From an uncultured Arenicella sp. (GTDB taxonomy: Bacteria > Pseudomonadota > Gammaproteobacteria > Arenicellales > Arenicellaceae), in NCBI GenBank assembly GCA_937922925.1, contig CALAKU010000008.1:1-64000 (forward strand): 64,000 bases of DNA, given 5' to 3'. Shown one piece after another: positions 17,657-26,947 of the stretch; within the stretch, counting starts at the first letter, position 1; every line of letters begins with the position of its first letter. The position numbers were made by a program, and so were the translations under genes. The notes under the pieces were generated by a model, which worked only from the letters and a program-made list of their open reading frames with translations, ran no database searches and was not told the origin of the DNA.

Positions 17657-18352
17657 ATGTACTTATCCTTCGCCGATCTCAATCAGCTCAAGCGCTATCG
17701 CCCTAAGCCCAAGCCCGCCGAAGCTCTTTTGCAGGCGGCCGTTGCGATTATTTTGCGCGACACCGATCGAGGCACTGAGTTTTTGATGATGCAGCGAGCG
17801 GTAGTCGAGAGCGATCCTTGGTCGGGTCAAATGGCTTTCCCCGGCGGCAAAATCGAACACGATGATGCCAACCCAAAAGCCGCGGCAATGCGCGAGGCGA
17901 AAGAAGAAGTTGGGATTGACCTAAATGATTCAGAATTCATAGGCCAGCTCGACGATTTGTATGGTTTGAAGGTCGATGGTATTTTCAGCGTGCACGTTTC
18001 TTGCTTTATCTTTAAAACCCAGCCGAATACAACAACGCAGGCAAATTACGAGGTTGCTGATCTCGTCTGGTTACCCTTGGCGTTTCTGGATGACCCTCGA
18101 AACGCGCATGATTACCGGCATCCAAGCAACCATGATTTGAGCTTGCCTGCGGTAATGATTAACGCCGACAAGCAACAAATTTTGTGGGGCTTGAGTTTGC
18201 GCATGATGGTCATGTTGCACGAAGTCTTAGAGCGGCCAATGCCGGTGTTGAGTGACGCTGGTCATCAGGAACTACGCCAAATAGAAACGCGTGAGCTAAA
18301 GCGCGATCAGCTTGATTCTGTCACTCAAAAAATTCTCGCGAGGAACACTTGA
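17657..18352 (+). CDS. Nudix hydrolase of the NudL / CoA-pyrophosphatase type
   Basis: A 231-residue protein. The segment QMAFPGGKIEHDDANPKAA (residues about 55-73), then MREAKEEVGI, is the UPF0035-Nudix signature of NudL and peroxisomal CoA pyrophosphatases, which cut CoA into 4'-phosphopantetheine and 3',5'-ADP. The Nudix glutamates REAKEE are intact. The stop is followed one base later by the next gene start, so the two are co-transcribed. Confidence 0.85.
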   Translation: MYLSFADLNQLKRYRPKPKPAEALLQAAVAIILRDTDRGTEFLMMQRAVVESDPWSGQMAFPGGKIEHDDANPKAAAMREAKEEVGIDLNDSEFIGQLDDLYGLKVDGIFSVHVSCFIFKTQPNTTTQANYEVADLVWLPLAFLDDPRNAHDYRHPSNHDLSLPAVMINADKQQILWGLSLRMMVMLHEVLERPMPVLSDAGHQELRQIETRELKRDQLDSVTQKILARNT

Positions 18353-18353
18353 G

Positions 18354-18932
18354 ATGGTCGCCGTAAATTCCACTATGCTAGCACTGGGAAGCCCAGCTCC
18401 TGAATTTGATTTGCCAAACACACATCAAGATCAGGCTACTGTTCGCCTTAGTGATTTCCAATCCAATCCTGTTCTAGTAATGTTTATTTGCAATCATTGT
18501 CCCTTTGTTTTGCATTTGTTTCCGCGCCTGGCTGAGTTAGCTAACCATGCGCAAGACAAAGGCATTAAAGTGGTGGCAATCAGTGCGAACGATGAAGTTG
18601 CGTATCCACAAGATGGGCCAGACGCGATGGCCGCTTTTGCTCAACAACATGGCTTTGAATTCCCATATTTATTCGATCAAAGCCAAGCGATAGCAAAGGC
18701 ATATCAAGCGGCTTGCACGCCTGACTTCTTTTTGTTCGATGCTGAGCATAAATTGCGATACCGTGGCCAAATGGATGGCGCACGGCCGGGTAATAGTGTG
18801 CTTGTGGACGGCCGTGATCTGCAAGCTGCGATCGACGCTTTGCTCAATGGCGAGTCCATCAATGAGGCCCAAATACCCAGTATCGGTTGTAATATTAAAT
18901 GGAAGCCGGGCAATGCCCCTGACTATTTCTAG
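18354..18932 (+). CDS. AhpC/TSA-like thioredoxin-fold protein
   Basis: A 192-residue cytosolic protein of the redoxin type. It has LGSPAPEFDLPNT at the start, then FICNHCPFV, the CxxC-like NHC-P site seen in 'thioredoxin family protein' members close to peroxiredoxins, and a cis-Pro loop near ACTPDFFLFD. The C-terminus GCNIKWKPGNAPDYF is typical of this subgroup. The ATG at 18354 is one base after the Nudix stop, which favours it over the upstream in-frame start at 18312. Function is probably thiol-disulfide exchange or peroxide handling. Confidence 0.8.
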   Translation: MVAVNSTMLALGSPAPEFDLPNTHQDQATVRLSDFQSNPVLVMFICNHCPFVLHLFPRLAELANHAQDKGIKVVAISANDEVAYPQDGPDAMAAFAQQHGFEFPYLFDQSQAIAKAYQAACTPDFFLFDAEHKLRYRGQMDGARPGNSVLVDGRDLQAAIDALLNGESINEAQIPSIGCNIKWKPGNAPDYF

Positions 18933-18939
18933 CTGTTTG

Positions 18940-19055
18940 ATTTCTTAGCAGTTCAAGTTCCTAGCCGTTCGAGTTCTTAACACTTTGGCTTTAAGCATTG
19001 GGGCTTTAAGTATTGAGGCCTTAATCACTAGGGTAGTATTCTTATGTCTTGCTTT
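18940..19055. repeat. Degenerate short tandem repeats
   Basis: Loose copies occur back to back: CAGTTCAAGTTCCTAG then CCGTTCGAGTTCTTAA, followed by GGCTTTAAGCATTG, GGCTTTAAGTATTG and GGCCTTAATCA. Unit length is about 15-17 bp. They lie between the convergent redoxin and SDR genes. No coding frame is present. Confidence 0.6.
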
Positions 19056-19061
19056 AGTAGA

Positions 19062-19937
19062 TCAAACTAAAGGTCGCTTGCTACCAGTAGTGAGTTCTAA
19101 CAATTTTCCAAAAATGGTGGGATAGGCATTTGGCATATGCCGTTGTACCCAGTCCATAAGCTTAGCGTCACCGCCCACCAGCACTCGACGTTTGTTTTTA
19201 ATAACGCCAGTCAAAATTTGTTGGGCCGCTGAGTCGGTTGTGGTTCTGGCCAACACATCAAATTGATCCGTTTTTTCTTGAATGCTGGCGCGCTCCTGAT
19301 CGCTTAGATTTTCACTTAAACGAGCGTTACGCGCGATGTTGGTTTTAATTCCGCCCGGATGAATCGACGTCGCGCTAACCGAGCTTTGTTCGAGATCCAA
19401 CTCCTGACGCAGCGCTTCGGTCATTCCCCTCACGGCAAATTTACTCGCGTTGTAGGCGCTCTGGTCTGGCACGCCGATCAAGCCGAAGAGGCTTGAGATG
19501 TTGACAACATGGCCCCATTCGGCCTGTTCTAGCTGTGGCAGAAATGCCTTGGTGCCGTATAAAACGCCCCAAAAATTGATACTCATCAACCATTCAAATT
19601 CTTCCAAACTGGTGTTTTGCAGTGAGCCTGTGCCCAATGCGACACCGGCGTTGTTAATAATGAGGTTGGCATTACCGAGCTGGTTTTGAACTGTGTCGGC
19701 GTAGGCAAACATCGCTTCTTTGTCGGCTACATTTAGAATCTGTTGATGATGTCTGCCTGCGCTATCGTCGGACGCGGAACCAATCAATTCAAATGTCTCG
19801 TTTAGCCCAGCCTGGTCGATATCGGATATCGCTACACGTGCGCCAGCTTCGCTTAGCATTACAGCCAGCGCGCGACCGATGCCGCTTCCTGCGCCGGTAA
19901 CAACGGCGATAGAGTGATTAAATTTTTGCATTTTCAT
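19062..19937 (-). CDS. Short-chain dehydrogenase/reductase
   Basis: A 291-residue classical SDR: an NAD(P)-dependent oxidoreductase with a Rossmann fold. The cofactor loop TGAGSGIGRA is near residue 15. The NNAG motif is at LIINNAGVALG, the catalytic Ser in VNISSLFG and the YxxxK pair in YNASK. It overlaps the TetR stop (ATGA at 19937-19934), so both are made from one transcript. The neighbouring Baeyer-Villiger-type monooxygenase and di-iron protein suggest a ketone or lipid substrate, which is inference. Confidence 0.93.
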   Translation of the reverse strand: MKMQKFNHSIAVVTGAGSGIGRALAVMLSEAGARVAISDIDQAGLNETFELIGSASDDSAGRHHQQILNVADKEAMFAYADTVQNQLGNANLIINNAGVALGTGSLQNTSLEEFEWLMSINFWGVLYGTKAFLPQLEQAEWGHVVNISSLFGLIGVPDQSAYNASKFAVRGMTEALRQELDLEQSSVSATSIHPGGIKTNIARNARLSENLSDQERASIQEKTDQFDVLARTTTDSAAQQILTGVIKNKRRVLVGGDAKLMDWVQRHMPNAYPTIFGKLLELTTGSKRPLV

Positions 19938-20572
19938 TTTCTCGAAAGACTGGTGTTGAGTTGTTCATCATTAAGATTGAGCATAATTTCCGCCAACCAT
20001 TGATGAAAGTGAGCACGGCTGTTTTCTTCTGAGCCAAACCCTAGGGCGGCTTTAAAACCTGAACCAATGCCATGGCTAGATACCGCTTCGCCGAGCAAAG
20101 CAAAGGTAACAAGCAGCACTAAGCGCTGGGTGTTTTGTGGATTGGCATCGTCTTCGAGGGTTTCACGCAATTTTTGTGCGACCGCTACGATACGTTCCAT
20201 ATGATCTTTCAGAGAAACCTCAACGCCGCTCATGTGCAACCAAACCGACAGCCGCCCCTCATCATCTGGATATACGGTATCCAATACTTCAGTTAGCACG
20301 CGCACGCGGTCTTTCGGGTTTGCGATCGCGGCTTTTTCAATTGCGTCGGTAATCCGTTGCGTGGTGCGTTCACTATGTCGAAGCGCCACAGCACTAATTA
20401 GCGCATCGCGAGAACCAAAGTGATGCAAGATATTGGGGTGTGCCATACCAGCGCGTTTTGCCACCTGGCTCAGTCTTAGACCCGCTGGCCCGACCTCGGC
20501 GAGCAATGCCTCGCTTGCATCAAGAATGGCGTTTTGAGCTTGCTCAGGGGTTCGGTGGTTTTTTCTTGCCAT
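19934..20572 (-). CDS. TetR-family transcriptional regulator
   Basis: A 212-residue protein. The N-terminal helix-turn-helix region reads ILDASEALLAEVGPAGLRL, then VAKRAGMAHPNILHHFGSRDALI, a classic TetR DNA-binding domain. The C-terminal ligand domain has no recognisable signature. It is the first gene of a TetR-SDR operon, divergent from the PF10118 gene at 20793. The 38-bp palindrome at 20662-20699 between them is its likely operator. Confidence 0.92.
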   Translation of the reverse strand: MARKNHRTPEQAQNAILDASEALLAEVGPAGLRLSQVAKRAGMAHPNILHHFGSRDALISAVALRHSERTTQRITDAIEKAAIANPKDRVRVLTEVLDTVYPDDEGRLSVWLHMSGVEVSLKDHMERIVAVAQKLRETLEDDANPQNTQRLVLLVTFALLGEAVSSHGIGSGFKAALGFGSEENSRAHFHQWLAEIMLNLNDEQLNTSLSRK

Positions 20573-20661
20573 AGCGGATTAGGTCTTAAGTCGCTGGTTT
20601 GCTGCCGGTGTTAAAGGCATTGCTTTGAGCTATTGACAGCCCAGCTCTTTGATCCTAGAGT

Positions 20662-20699
20662 ATAGATCGCTGTTTACAGTGTTGTAAACAGCGATCTAT
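20662..20699. promoter_or_regulatory. 38-bp perfect palindrome, likely TetR operator
   Basis: Arms of 17 bp, ATAGATCGCTGTTTACA and TGTAAACAGCGATCTAT, flank a GTGT centre with no mismatch. It lies between the divergent TetR-SDR operon and the PF10118-monooxygenase genes, where an autoregulatory operator would sit. There is no T-run on either side, so a terminator is unlikely. Binding by this TetR is inferred from position and symmetry. Confidence 0.75.
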
Positions 20700-20792
20700 T
20701 TGACCTTAAGCTCACCTAGTTAGGCAAGTGCTAGCGAGGCTGGTTCTAATTGGGTAAGTTCTAGGCGTAGGTGAAGAGCACCGGAGGTCGCC

Positions 20793-21656
20793 ATGTCGGC
20801 ACATACTTTTAATACTGGTCAGTCTGAGGCTAAGCAAAGCCAGTCCAAAATTAATATTCAGCCGCGCCACGTTAAGTTTGACTTTGCGGATATTCAAACG
20901 CCGTTTTTCTATCAGGATAACCCTTGTATTAGCGCCGTATGGGTCTCGCTGTCGGCTAGCTTTCCATTGGGAGAAGCTGAGTTTATAAAATCGACCAAGC
21001 AATTTGAGCACAATATTACTGATCCAAAACTCAAAGCCGAAGTAAAAAAATTTGCGCAACAAGAAGCGCATCATTCTTTACAACACCGTCGACTCAATCA
21101 GGCTTTTGAGGCAACTGGTTATCCAGTGACGCAGCTTGAAGCAGAGATTAAAAAGGAGCTCCTCGCAAGAGAGCAAAAGTGGTCAATTGAGCGGCGTCTT
21201 GCGAACACCGTGGCAGCCGAGCACGTGACAGCGACGATGGCCAATTGGGCCCTAACGCATCCAGAGCATATGGCTCATTTTCCCGAGTCGTTACGTGAAC
21301 TATTTCAGTGGCATGCGATTGAGGAAATTGAACATAAGTCGGTTACCTTCGATGTGTATCAGCATTGTGTGGGCCGCCCGGCTCTTCTACGTTGGCAGTA
21401 TCGGTATTTTCTTTATTTCCATTTTCCTTTTTCGGTTTACTTGAGTACTCGCTTCTTGCTTAAAACCATGGGCTACAAAGCGACTAAGGCCGATCTGCAA
21501 GGTTTGCACAACTTTCTCTTTGGTAAAGGCGGTATGATTGCCGATAGAAAACATCATTATTCGGCCTTCAATAAAAAGGGTTTTCATCCGTGGCAAATCG
21601 ATGACGCAGGTTTGGTTGACGAGTGGCAAATGAAACTCGAACCACACTTTGTCTAA
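20793..21656 (+). CDS. PF10118-type metal-dependent hydrolase (di-iron, ferritin-like)
   Basis: A 287-residue protein of the family annotated 'metal-dependent hydrolase' (PF10118). The metal ligands of a ferritin-like four-helix bundle are visible: GEAEF early, [17 protein letters not shown] and [16 protein letters not shown] lies a few bases before the ATG at 20793, an excellent ribosome-binding site. Genes of this family commonly sit beside SDRs, TetR regulators and flavin monooxygenases, as here. The true reaction is unknown, and oxygen-dependent chemistry is as likely as hydrolysis. Confidence 0.85.
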   Translation: MSAHTFNTGQSEAKQSQSKINIQPRHVKFDFADIQTPFFYQDNPCISAVWVSLSASFPLGEAEFIKSTKQFEHNITDPKLKAEVKKFAQQEAHHSLQHRRLNQAFEATGYPVTQLEAEIKKELLAREQKWSIERRLANTVAAEHVTATMANWALTHPEHMAHFPESLRELFQWHAIEEIEHKSVTFDVYQHCVGRPALLRWQYRYFLYFHFPFSVYLSTRFLLKTMGYKATKADLQGLHNFLFGKGGMIADRKHHYSAFNKKGFHPWQIDDAGLVDEWQMKLEPHFV

Positions 21657-21717
21657 TCGACGATAAGATTAACTGGTGAATAGGTCGCTCTCTAAGCCAT
21701 CAAACAAAGAGTCTATT

Positions 21718-23130
21718 ATGGAACATTATGACGCCATCATTGTTGGCGCAGGTATCTCAGGCATTAGTGCAGCTTATCATTTGCATCGTTACCAACCAGG
21801 CAAGCGTTATAGAATCTTTGAAAAGCGTGAGAATCTTGGTGGTACTTGGGATTTGTTTAATTACCCAGGTGTTCGATCCGACTCAGACATGTATACCTTT
21901 GGCTTTAACTTTCGCCATTGGGACGATGATTCATCTATCGCTGAGAAAAGTAAAATAATCTCGTATCTCAAGGCCACGGTTAAAGAATTTGGTATCGACC
22001 AAAATATTCAATATCAGGCAGAAATTATAAAAGCACAGTGGTTGAGTGAATCATCTCACTGGTTGCTAAGTTTGCGCTCGGGCGAGCAAGTGACGTCGCA
22101 GTTCTTGTTTATGTGCTCTGGCTATTATAGTTACGAACAAGCTCACGACGCGCAACTAGAGGGCCTTGATAATTTCAAAGGCGAGGTAGTGCATCCCCAA
22201 TTTTGGCCAGAAGACTTTGACTACCAGGGCAAAAAAGTGGTGATCATCGGCAGTGGGGCAACGGCGATCACTATGGTGCCGGCGATGGCTGAGCACGCTG
22301 AGCACGTTACCATGTTACAGCGCTCGCCGACCTACATGGGCGCTAAACCAGCGGTTGATCCCAAAGCCAATTTTCTGGCTAAATGGGTCGGGCGTTGGGC
22401 AGCGCGCTGGTGGTTTATTCTCACCAACATGCTGATCTATTGGTATTGCCGGACTTTTCCCGAGCGGGCCAAAGCCACCATCAAGCAAGAGATCAAAGAG
22501 GAGCTCGGCGACAAATATGATGAAAGACACTTCACGCCAAGCTATAACCCCTGGGATCAGCGAGTTTGTTTGTGTCCCGATGGCGACTTTTTTGCAGCCA
22601 TGCGGGCTGACAAAGCGGCGATTGAAACTGACACTATAAAGAGTTTTTCAGAGAATGCGATTGAACTCGCGTCTGGCAAAAACGTAGACGCCGATGTAAT
22701 AGTCACCGCGACTGGGCTAAAGGTGAATTTTTTTGGAGGCGTCGAGGTCATCGTTGATGGTGAGCCGATGGTCGCTAACAACCACTATGTGTATAAAGGG
22801 ATGATGGTTAGTGGCGTCCCAAATACGTTTATGGCGGTTGGATATACCAATGCGTCTTGGACGCTTAAGGTGGATTTAACCCATCGCTATGCAACTCGAA
22901 TGATGGCTTATATGGACAAAAACGGGCACACCACCTGTATTGCGAGAGCCCAAGAAAACATGCAAGACACGCCGCTTATTGATTTGAGTGCAGGCTATAT
23001 TCAGCGCTCACTTGATCTATTGCCCAAACAGGCTGAGAACAAACCCTGGCGGCTCAACCAAAACTTTATTCTCGACAATCTCTCCCTGCGGTTCAGCGCC
23101 GTCACCGACGAAGCAATGGAGTATTCCTAA
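21718..23130 (+). CDS. Flavin-containing / Baeyer-Villiger-type monooxygenase
   Basis: A 470-residue FAD- and NADPH-dependent monooxygenase. The FAD-binding GAGISG is at residues 10-15. The Baeyer-Villiger fingerprint F-x-G-x3-H-x3-W is at residues 153-163 (F153, G155, H159, W163), followed by P. The second dinucleotide motif GSGATAI follows (IIGSGATAIT). The ATG at 21718 matches the conserved start (HYDAIIVGAG); the GTG at 21676 would add 14 unlikely residues. It follows the PF10118 gene on the same strand and is probably controlled by the same TetR. Confidence 0.92.
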   Translation: MEHYDAIIVGAGISGISAAYHLHRYQPGKRYRIFEKRENLGGTWDLFNYPGVRSDSDMYTFGFNFRHWDDDSSIAEKSKIISYLKATVKEFGIDQNIQYQAEIIKAQWLSESSHWLLSLRSGEQVTSQFLFMCSGYYSYEQAHDAQLEGLDNFKGEVVHPQFWPEDFDYQGKKVVIIGSGATAITMVPAMAEHAEHVTMLQRSPTYMGAKPAVDPKANFLAKWVGRWAARWWFILTNMLIYWYCRTFPERAKATIKQEIKEELGDKYDERHFTPSYNPWDQRVCLCPDGDFFAAMRADKAAIETDTIKSFSENAIELASGKNVDADVIVTATGLKVNFFGGVEVIVDGEPMVANNHYVYKGMMVSGVPNTFMAVGYTNASWTLKVDLTHRYATRMMAYMDKNGHTTCIARAQENMQDTPLIDLSAGYIQRSLDLLPKQAENKPWRLNQNFILDNLSLRFSAVTDEAMEYS

Positions 23131-23229
23131 ATCAACATTACTAAACCGGTTTTGCTCCTTAGTTTTGCTCTTTAGTTTTTCTTGGCGTTTCTGCTCGGGG
23201 CTTTTACGAACCAATCAGGTTCTTGAAAG

Positions 23230-24321
23230 CTAGGCGTTGCCCGTGACTTTCATGCCAGGGCGAATATGCTCATTGGCAAAATCAACCATGCGTTTAAGAG
23301 AGCGCTCGGCCTTGGCGCGAACTTCTTCTTCTATAAGGATTTCGTTGTCGCCTGTTTGAAGTACATTTTCCAGTCGCTGTAGGTCGTTCATTTTCATCCA
23401 CGGGCATTGTGCGCAACTCTTACAAGTTGCACCACTGCCAGCGGTCGGAGCGGCGATGAATTCTTTTTCGGGTGAATACTGGGACATCTTGTGGAAAATG
23501 CCGTCTTCGGTTGCCACAATGAATTTTTTGTTTGGTAACTCCCTAGTTGCATTTAACAGCTTGCTTGTAGACCCAACAACATCAGCCAAATCAACGACAC
23601 TCATCGGAGACTCGGGATGCACTAATACAGCCGCATCTGGATGCGCCTTTTTCATCTCCAGTAGCTCTTCGGCCTTGAATTCTTCATGAACAATACAAGA
23701 GCCTTGCCACATGATCATGTCAGCGCCGGTTTCCTTTTGTATGTAATTGCCCAAGAAGCGATCTGGGCCCCAAATAATTTTTTCGCCTTTGTTTTTTAGG
23801 TGCGTGCATATTTCAAGTGCGATAGATGAAGTTACGACCCAGTCAGCTCGCGCTTTGACCGCCGCGCTGGTATTGGCATACACCACGACGGTTCGGTCAG
23901 GATGTTGATCACAAAAAGCGGAGAATTCGTCAATCGGGCAGCCAATATCCAAGGAGCACTCAGACTCCATATCGAGCAATAAGACCCGTTTTTCGGGGCT
24001 GAGGATTTTCGAGGTTTCCGCCATAAACTTAACCCCGGCTACAACAATCGTAGTGGCCTCGTGTTCGTAGGCATAACGGGCCATTTCGAGAGAGTCCGAT
24101 ACGGTGCCGCCACTCTCTTCGGCGAGGTCTTGCAAGTCATCGTCAACATAATAGTGCGAGACTAGAATCGCATCCTGCTCTTTTAATTGGCTTAAAAGCT
24201 TGTCTCGAAGGTCAGATTCAGCTTGTTTGCCTAATACCGAGTGGCCTACTGATCGCGCTAATGCAGCGGTCTTGTCTATTTCGGTTTCAAGAGCCTTTGG
24301 GACATCAAGAGCTTTGGACAT
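23230..24321 (-). CDS. nadA: Quinolinate synthase
   Basis: Condenses iminoaspartate with dihydroxyacetone phosphate to quinolinate, the pyridine precursor of NAD. The protein is 363 residues. Substrate-binding SHYY is followed by [12 protein letters not shown]. The three [4Fe-4S]-binding Cys of this enzyme type are visible in [20 protein letters not shown] and the C-terminal CKSCAQCPW region. GGAG six bases before 24321 supports this ATG over the one at 24333. The gene stands alone. Confidence 0.95.
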   Translation of the reverse strand: MSKALDVPKALETEIDKTAALARSVGHSVLGKQAESDLRDKLLSQLKEQDAILVSHYYVDDDLQDLAEESGGTVSDSLEMARYAYEHEATTIVVAGVKFMAETSKILSPEKRVLLLDMESECSLDIGCPIDEFSAFCDQHPDRTVVVYANTSAAVKARADWVVTSSIALEICTHLKNKGEKIIWGPDRFLGNYIQKETGADMIMWQGSCIVHEEFKAEELLEMKKAHPDAAVLVHPESPMSVVDLADVVGSTSKLLNATRELPNKKFIVATEDGIFHKMSQYSPEKEFIAAPTAGSGATCKSCAQCPWMKMNDLQRLENVLQTGDNEILIEEEVRAKAERSLKRMVDFANEHIRPGMKVTGNA

Positions 24322-24485
24322 CGCGTTCTCCAATGTGTGTTTTTGATATGTTTCTCGGTTAATTATAAGAATCCTAGCACAAGCTAAGCCAGCGATTTGT
24401 CATACCTTGTGAATCGAATCTACGTAGGTGCCAAGAAGAGATATCGGCCTGTATTTACTGAGATCGATAAAACTGAGTTCGATAA

Positions 24486-24516
24486 AAAAGCCACTGCAAG
24501 CAGTGGCTTTTCTAAA
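24486..24516 (-). terminator. Rho-independent terminator of the histone-like gene
   Basis: A 12-bp perfect stem, AAAAGCCACTGC with GCAGTGGCTTTT, and a 2-nt loop at 24486-24511. Read on the minus strand it ends in six T residues. It begins 26 bp beyond the stop of the lysine-rich gene. Confidence 0.88.
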
Positions 24517-24536
24517 TGGTAAAAAACTAAGTTAAG

Positions 24537-25256
24537 TTAAAACGGCCTTGGAATACTTAGGCCTGCTTTTTTACTTACTTTTTTTTTAGAGGCTTTCTTT
24601 TTTGTTGCCTTCTTTTTGCTCACCTTTTTTTTAGCGGCCTTTTTTGTGACTTTCTTGGCTGCTTTTTTGGTCGCTTTTTTCTTAGCCGCTTTTTTGGCTA
24701 CTTTTTTTGCAACCTTCTTGGTTGCTTTTTTCTTCGTCGCCTTTTTCTTGCTCACTTTTTTGGCAGCCTTTTTAGTGACTTTCTTGGCTGCCTTTTTTGC
24801 CGCCTTTTTTGACACCTTCTTTTTCGATACTTTCTTGGCTACTTTTTTAGTCGCCTTCTTCTTGGCTGCCTTTTTAGCAACTTTTTTGGTCGCCTTTTTC
24901 TTAGCTACTTTTTTAGCCGCCTTTTTGGTCACTTTCTTAGCTGCTTTTTTAGCTGTTTTCTTAGCCGCCTTTTTCTTTGATACCTTCTTGGCTACTTTCT
25001 TAGTGACCTTTTTCGCTGCTTTCTTTTTAGTTGCCTTTTTCTTAGTCACCTTTTTCGCGGCTTTCTTTGCAACTTTCTTAGCGACTTTTTTGGTGGCCTT
25101 TTTTGTAACTTTCTTCGCTACTTTTTTGGCGACCTTTTTCTTGGCTACTTTTTTAGCAACTTTTTTGGTGGCTTTTTTTCGGATAGCGGTAGTCTTTTTT
25201 GCGGTCGCCTTTTTGGCTACCTTCGATGTTTTTTTCTTTGACTTGGCAGCGGCCAT
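24537..25256 (-). CDS. Histone-H1-like Lys/Ala-rich protein (AlgP type)
   Basis: A 239-residue protein made almost wholly of Lys, Ala, Val and Thr in KKVAKK, KKAAKK and KKATKK units, with a short non-repeat end, SIPRPF. Such tails resemble eukaryotic histone H1 and Pseudomonas AlgP/AlgR3, which bind DNA non-specifically. No folded N-terminal domain is present. The start at 25256 has GAGGA about eight bases upstream; an ATG two codons earlier is too close to it. It has its own terminator. Role in nucleoid packing or regulation is inferred from composition. Confidence 0.85.
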   Translation of the reverse strand: MAAAKSKKKTSKVAKKATAKKTTAIRKKATKKVAKKVAKKKVAKKVAKKVTKKATKKVAKKVAKKAAKKVTKKKATKKKAAKKVTKKVAKKVSKKKAAKKTAKKAAKKVTKKAAKKVAKKKATKKVAKKAAKKKATKKVAKKVSKKKVSKKAAKKAAKKVTKKAAKKVSKKKATKKKATKKVAKKVAKKAAKKKATKKAAKKVTKKAAKKKVSKKKATKKKASKKKVSKKAGLSIPRPF

Positions 25257-25540
25257 AATCATTTCCTCTTCAGGTTGTTAATTACATTGTGTTTTCTGGC
25301 GAAACAAAATTGCGTGTGTTTCGTCGTCTTAACACCTTGACCAAACGGCCGCAAACTAAACTGGCTCGTCGATAATAAGCTTGTAACGATAAGCTTGTGC
25401 TCAAATATAGTTAAGCACTGTCAAAAGTCAAGTAATGCTCACATTTAGAGCGGGTTCTTCGGCCTCTTTGCAGCATTGATGTGTTTATTGTGCCTGCTTT
25501 AGTATAATCTCGCGCCTAAATCTCTCAGTAAAATTTACTC

Positions 25541-26569
25541 ATGACTGAATTTCTTTTCTCGTATGGCCTGTTTTTGGCCAAGGTAATTACTGGCTTAGTG
25601 GCCTTGGTTTTTGTGGTGGCCATCTTGGCGGGCGCTCGTGAAAAAAAGGAAGAGGGTAGTAAATTAAAAATTACGCATTTAAATAAAAAGTATCAAGATT
25701 TAAAAAATGCGTTTCTTGAAGATTTGATGGATAAAAAGGAACTTAAGCAGCATCAAAAAGCTCAAGCAAAATTGGCAAAGCAAGCGAACAAAGACGCCAA
25801 GCAAACCAAGCCAAAACCGAAGCTTTTTGTGTTGGATTTTGACGGCGATATTCAGGCAACCGAAGTTGAGACAATGCGCGACGAAGTGACCGCGATACTG
25901 AGCGTAGCTGAACCGCAAGATGAGGTACTGTTAAGGCTTGAGAATGCAGGCGGAGCAGTGCATGGCCATGGTCTGGCAGCATCGCAGTTACAGCGCATAA
26001 AAAATGCCAATCTGCCTTTAACCGTATCGGTAGATAAAGTCGCGGCCAGCGGCGGTTACATGATGGCCTGCGTTGCCGACAAAATCATTGCTGCGCCGTT
26101 TTCGATCGTAGGCTCGATTGGCGTGATCGCCCAGCTGCCTAATTTTAATCGTCTGCTCGACAAGGCTGGGATTGACTTTGAACAGCATACCGCTGGAGAG
26201 TTCAAACGCACTATTACGATGTTCGGCAAGAACAGTGATAAAGAGCGCACTAAATTCAAAGAAGAACTGCAAGAGGTTCACAAGTTGTTTCAGGACTTTG
26301 TTAGCGAGCATCGGAGCAAGCTTGATATCGATAAAGTGGCAACTGGCGAGCACTGGTTTGCTAAACAGGCGATTGATCTTAATTTGGTTGACGAGTTGCT
26401 GACCAGCGACGAATTCTTGATGCGGGTATTAGAGGAATACGAAATCTATCAAATTGAGATGGAAGTTCGCAGAGGCCTACAAGAAAAATTACTCAGCAGT
26501 TTTACCTCGGTATTAGACGGTGTCCGTTCAGGCTTGGGGCGAGTTCAACGTGATTCAACTTACAGCTAA
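25541..26569 (+). CDS. sohB: SohB, signal-peptide-peptidase-like inner-membrane protease
   Basis: A 342-residue S49-family protease. An N-terminal membrane anchor (about residues 8-30) is followed by a Lys-rich linker and the protease domain. The catalytic Ser170 is in AASGGYMMA. The general-base Lys222 is in GEFKRT, 52 residues later as in E. coli SohB. The short single-domain form distinguishes it from SppA. It probably degrades cleaved signal peptides or misfolded periplasmic proteins. Confidence 0.93.
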   Translation: MTEFLFSYGLFLAKVITGLVALVFVVAILAGAREKKEEGSKLKITHLNKKYQDLKNAFLEDLMDKKELKQHQKAQAKLAKQANKDAKQTKPKPKLFVLDFDGDIQATEVETMRDEVTAILSVAEPQDEVLLRLENAGGAVHGHGLAASQLQRIKNANLPLTVSVDKVAASGGYMMACVADKIIAAPFSIVGSIGVIAQLPNFNRLLDKAGIDFEQHTAGEFKRTITMFGKNSDKERTKFKEELQEVHKLFQDFVSEHRSKLDIDKVATGEHWFAKQAIDLNLVDELLTSDEFLMRVLEEYEIYQIEMEVRRGLQEKLLSSFTSVLDGVRSGLGRVQRDSTYS

Positions 26570-26678
26570 AGGTTGTTAGCTAAGTATTTAAACTTTTACG
26601 TTTTCTAGCTCAATCGATCTTGCCCATTTTATGGCTTTGGATTAGATTTGTTGTAACCAGTAAGCCAAAGGTGCAGCG

Positions 26679-26861
26679 ATGGCTGATAGTAAGAAAAGTC
26701 AGGGTAAAGCGCAGACATTAAGCCATGTTCTAGATCGGGGTTCGCCTGAGCCGCAAACATCTCGACGGCAAAAACGAATGGCCCAACATCAGCATTGGAT
26801 GCGAGTCATGATGGAAGGCCAGGCAACGCCGGATTTGACGTATCAGAAACCCAAAATTTAA
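26679..26861 (+). CDS. Small hypothetical protein, 60 residues
   Basis: AAGGTG lies six bases before the ATG. The product is polar and basic, with no membrane segment, Cys or recognised motif; it contains RRQKRMAQHQHWMR. It lies between sohB and the convergent PHP gene. Conservation would be needed to confirm it. Confidence 0.45.
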   Translation: MADSKKSQGKAQTLSHVLDRGSPEPQTSRRQKRMAQHQHWMRVMMEGQATPDLTYQKPKI

Positions 26862-26947
26862 CGCCTTTGGCCTTGACGCTTTCGCGGGTTTTTTGGAAAT
26901 TGTATTTGGAGGCCAACGGGTAGCCCCAGCCTCGACTGTCATCTGCT

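Noticed and set aside
24616..25281. Long open frame on the plus strand opposite the histone-like gene
   Set aside because: It is an artefact of the Lys/Ala codon repeats on the other strand; the product is a Phe/Leu/Ala repeat with no plausible start site.
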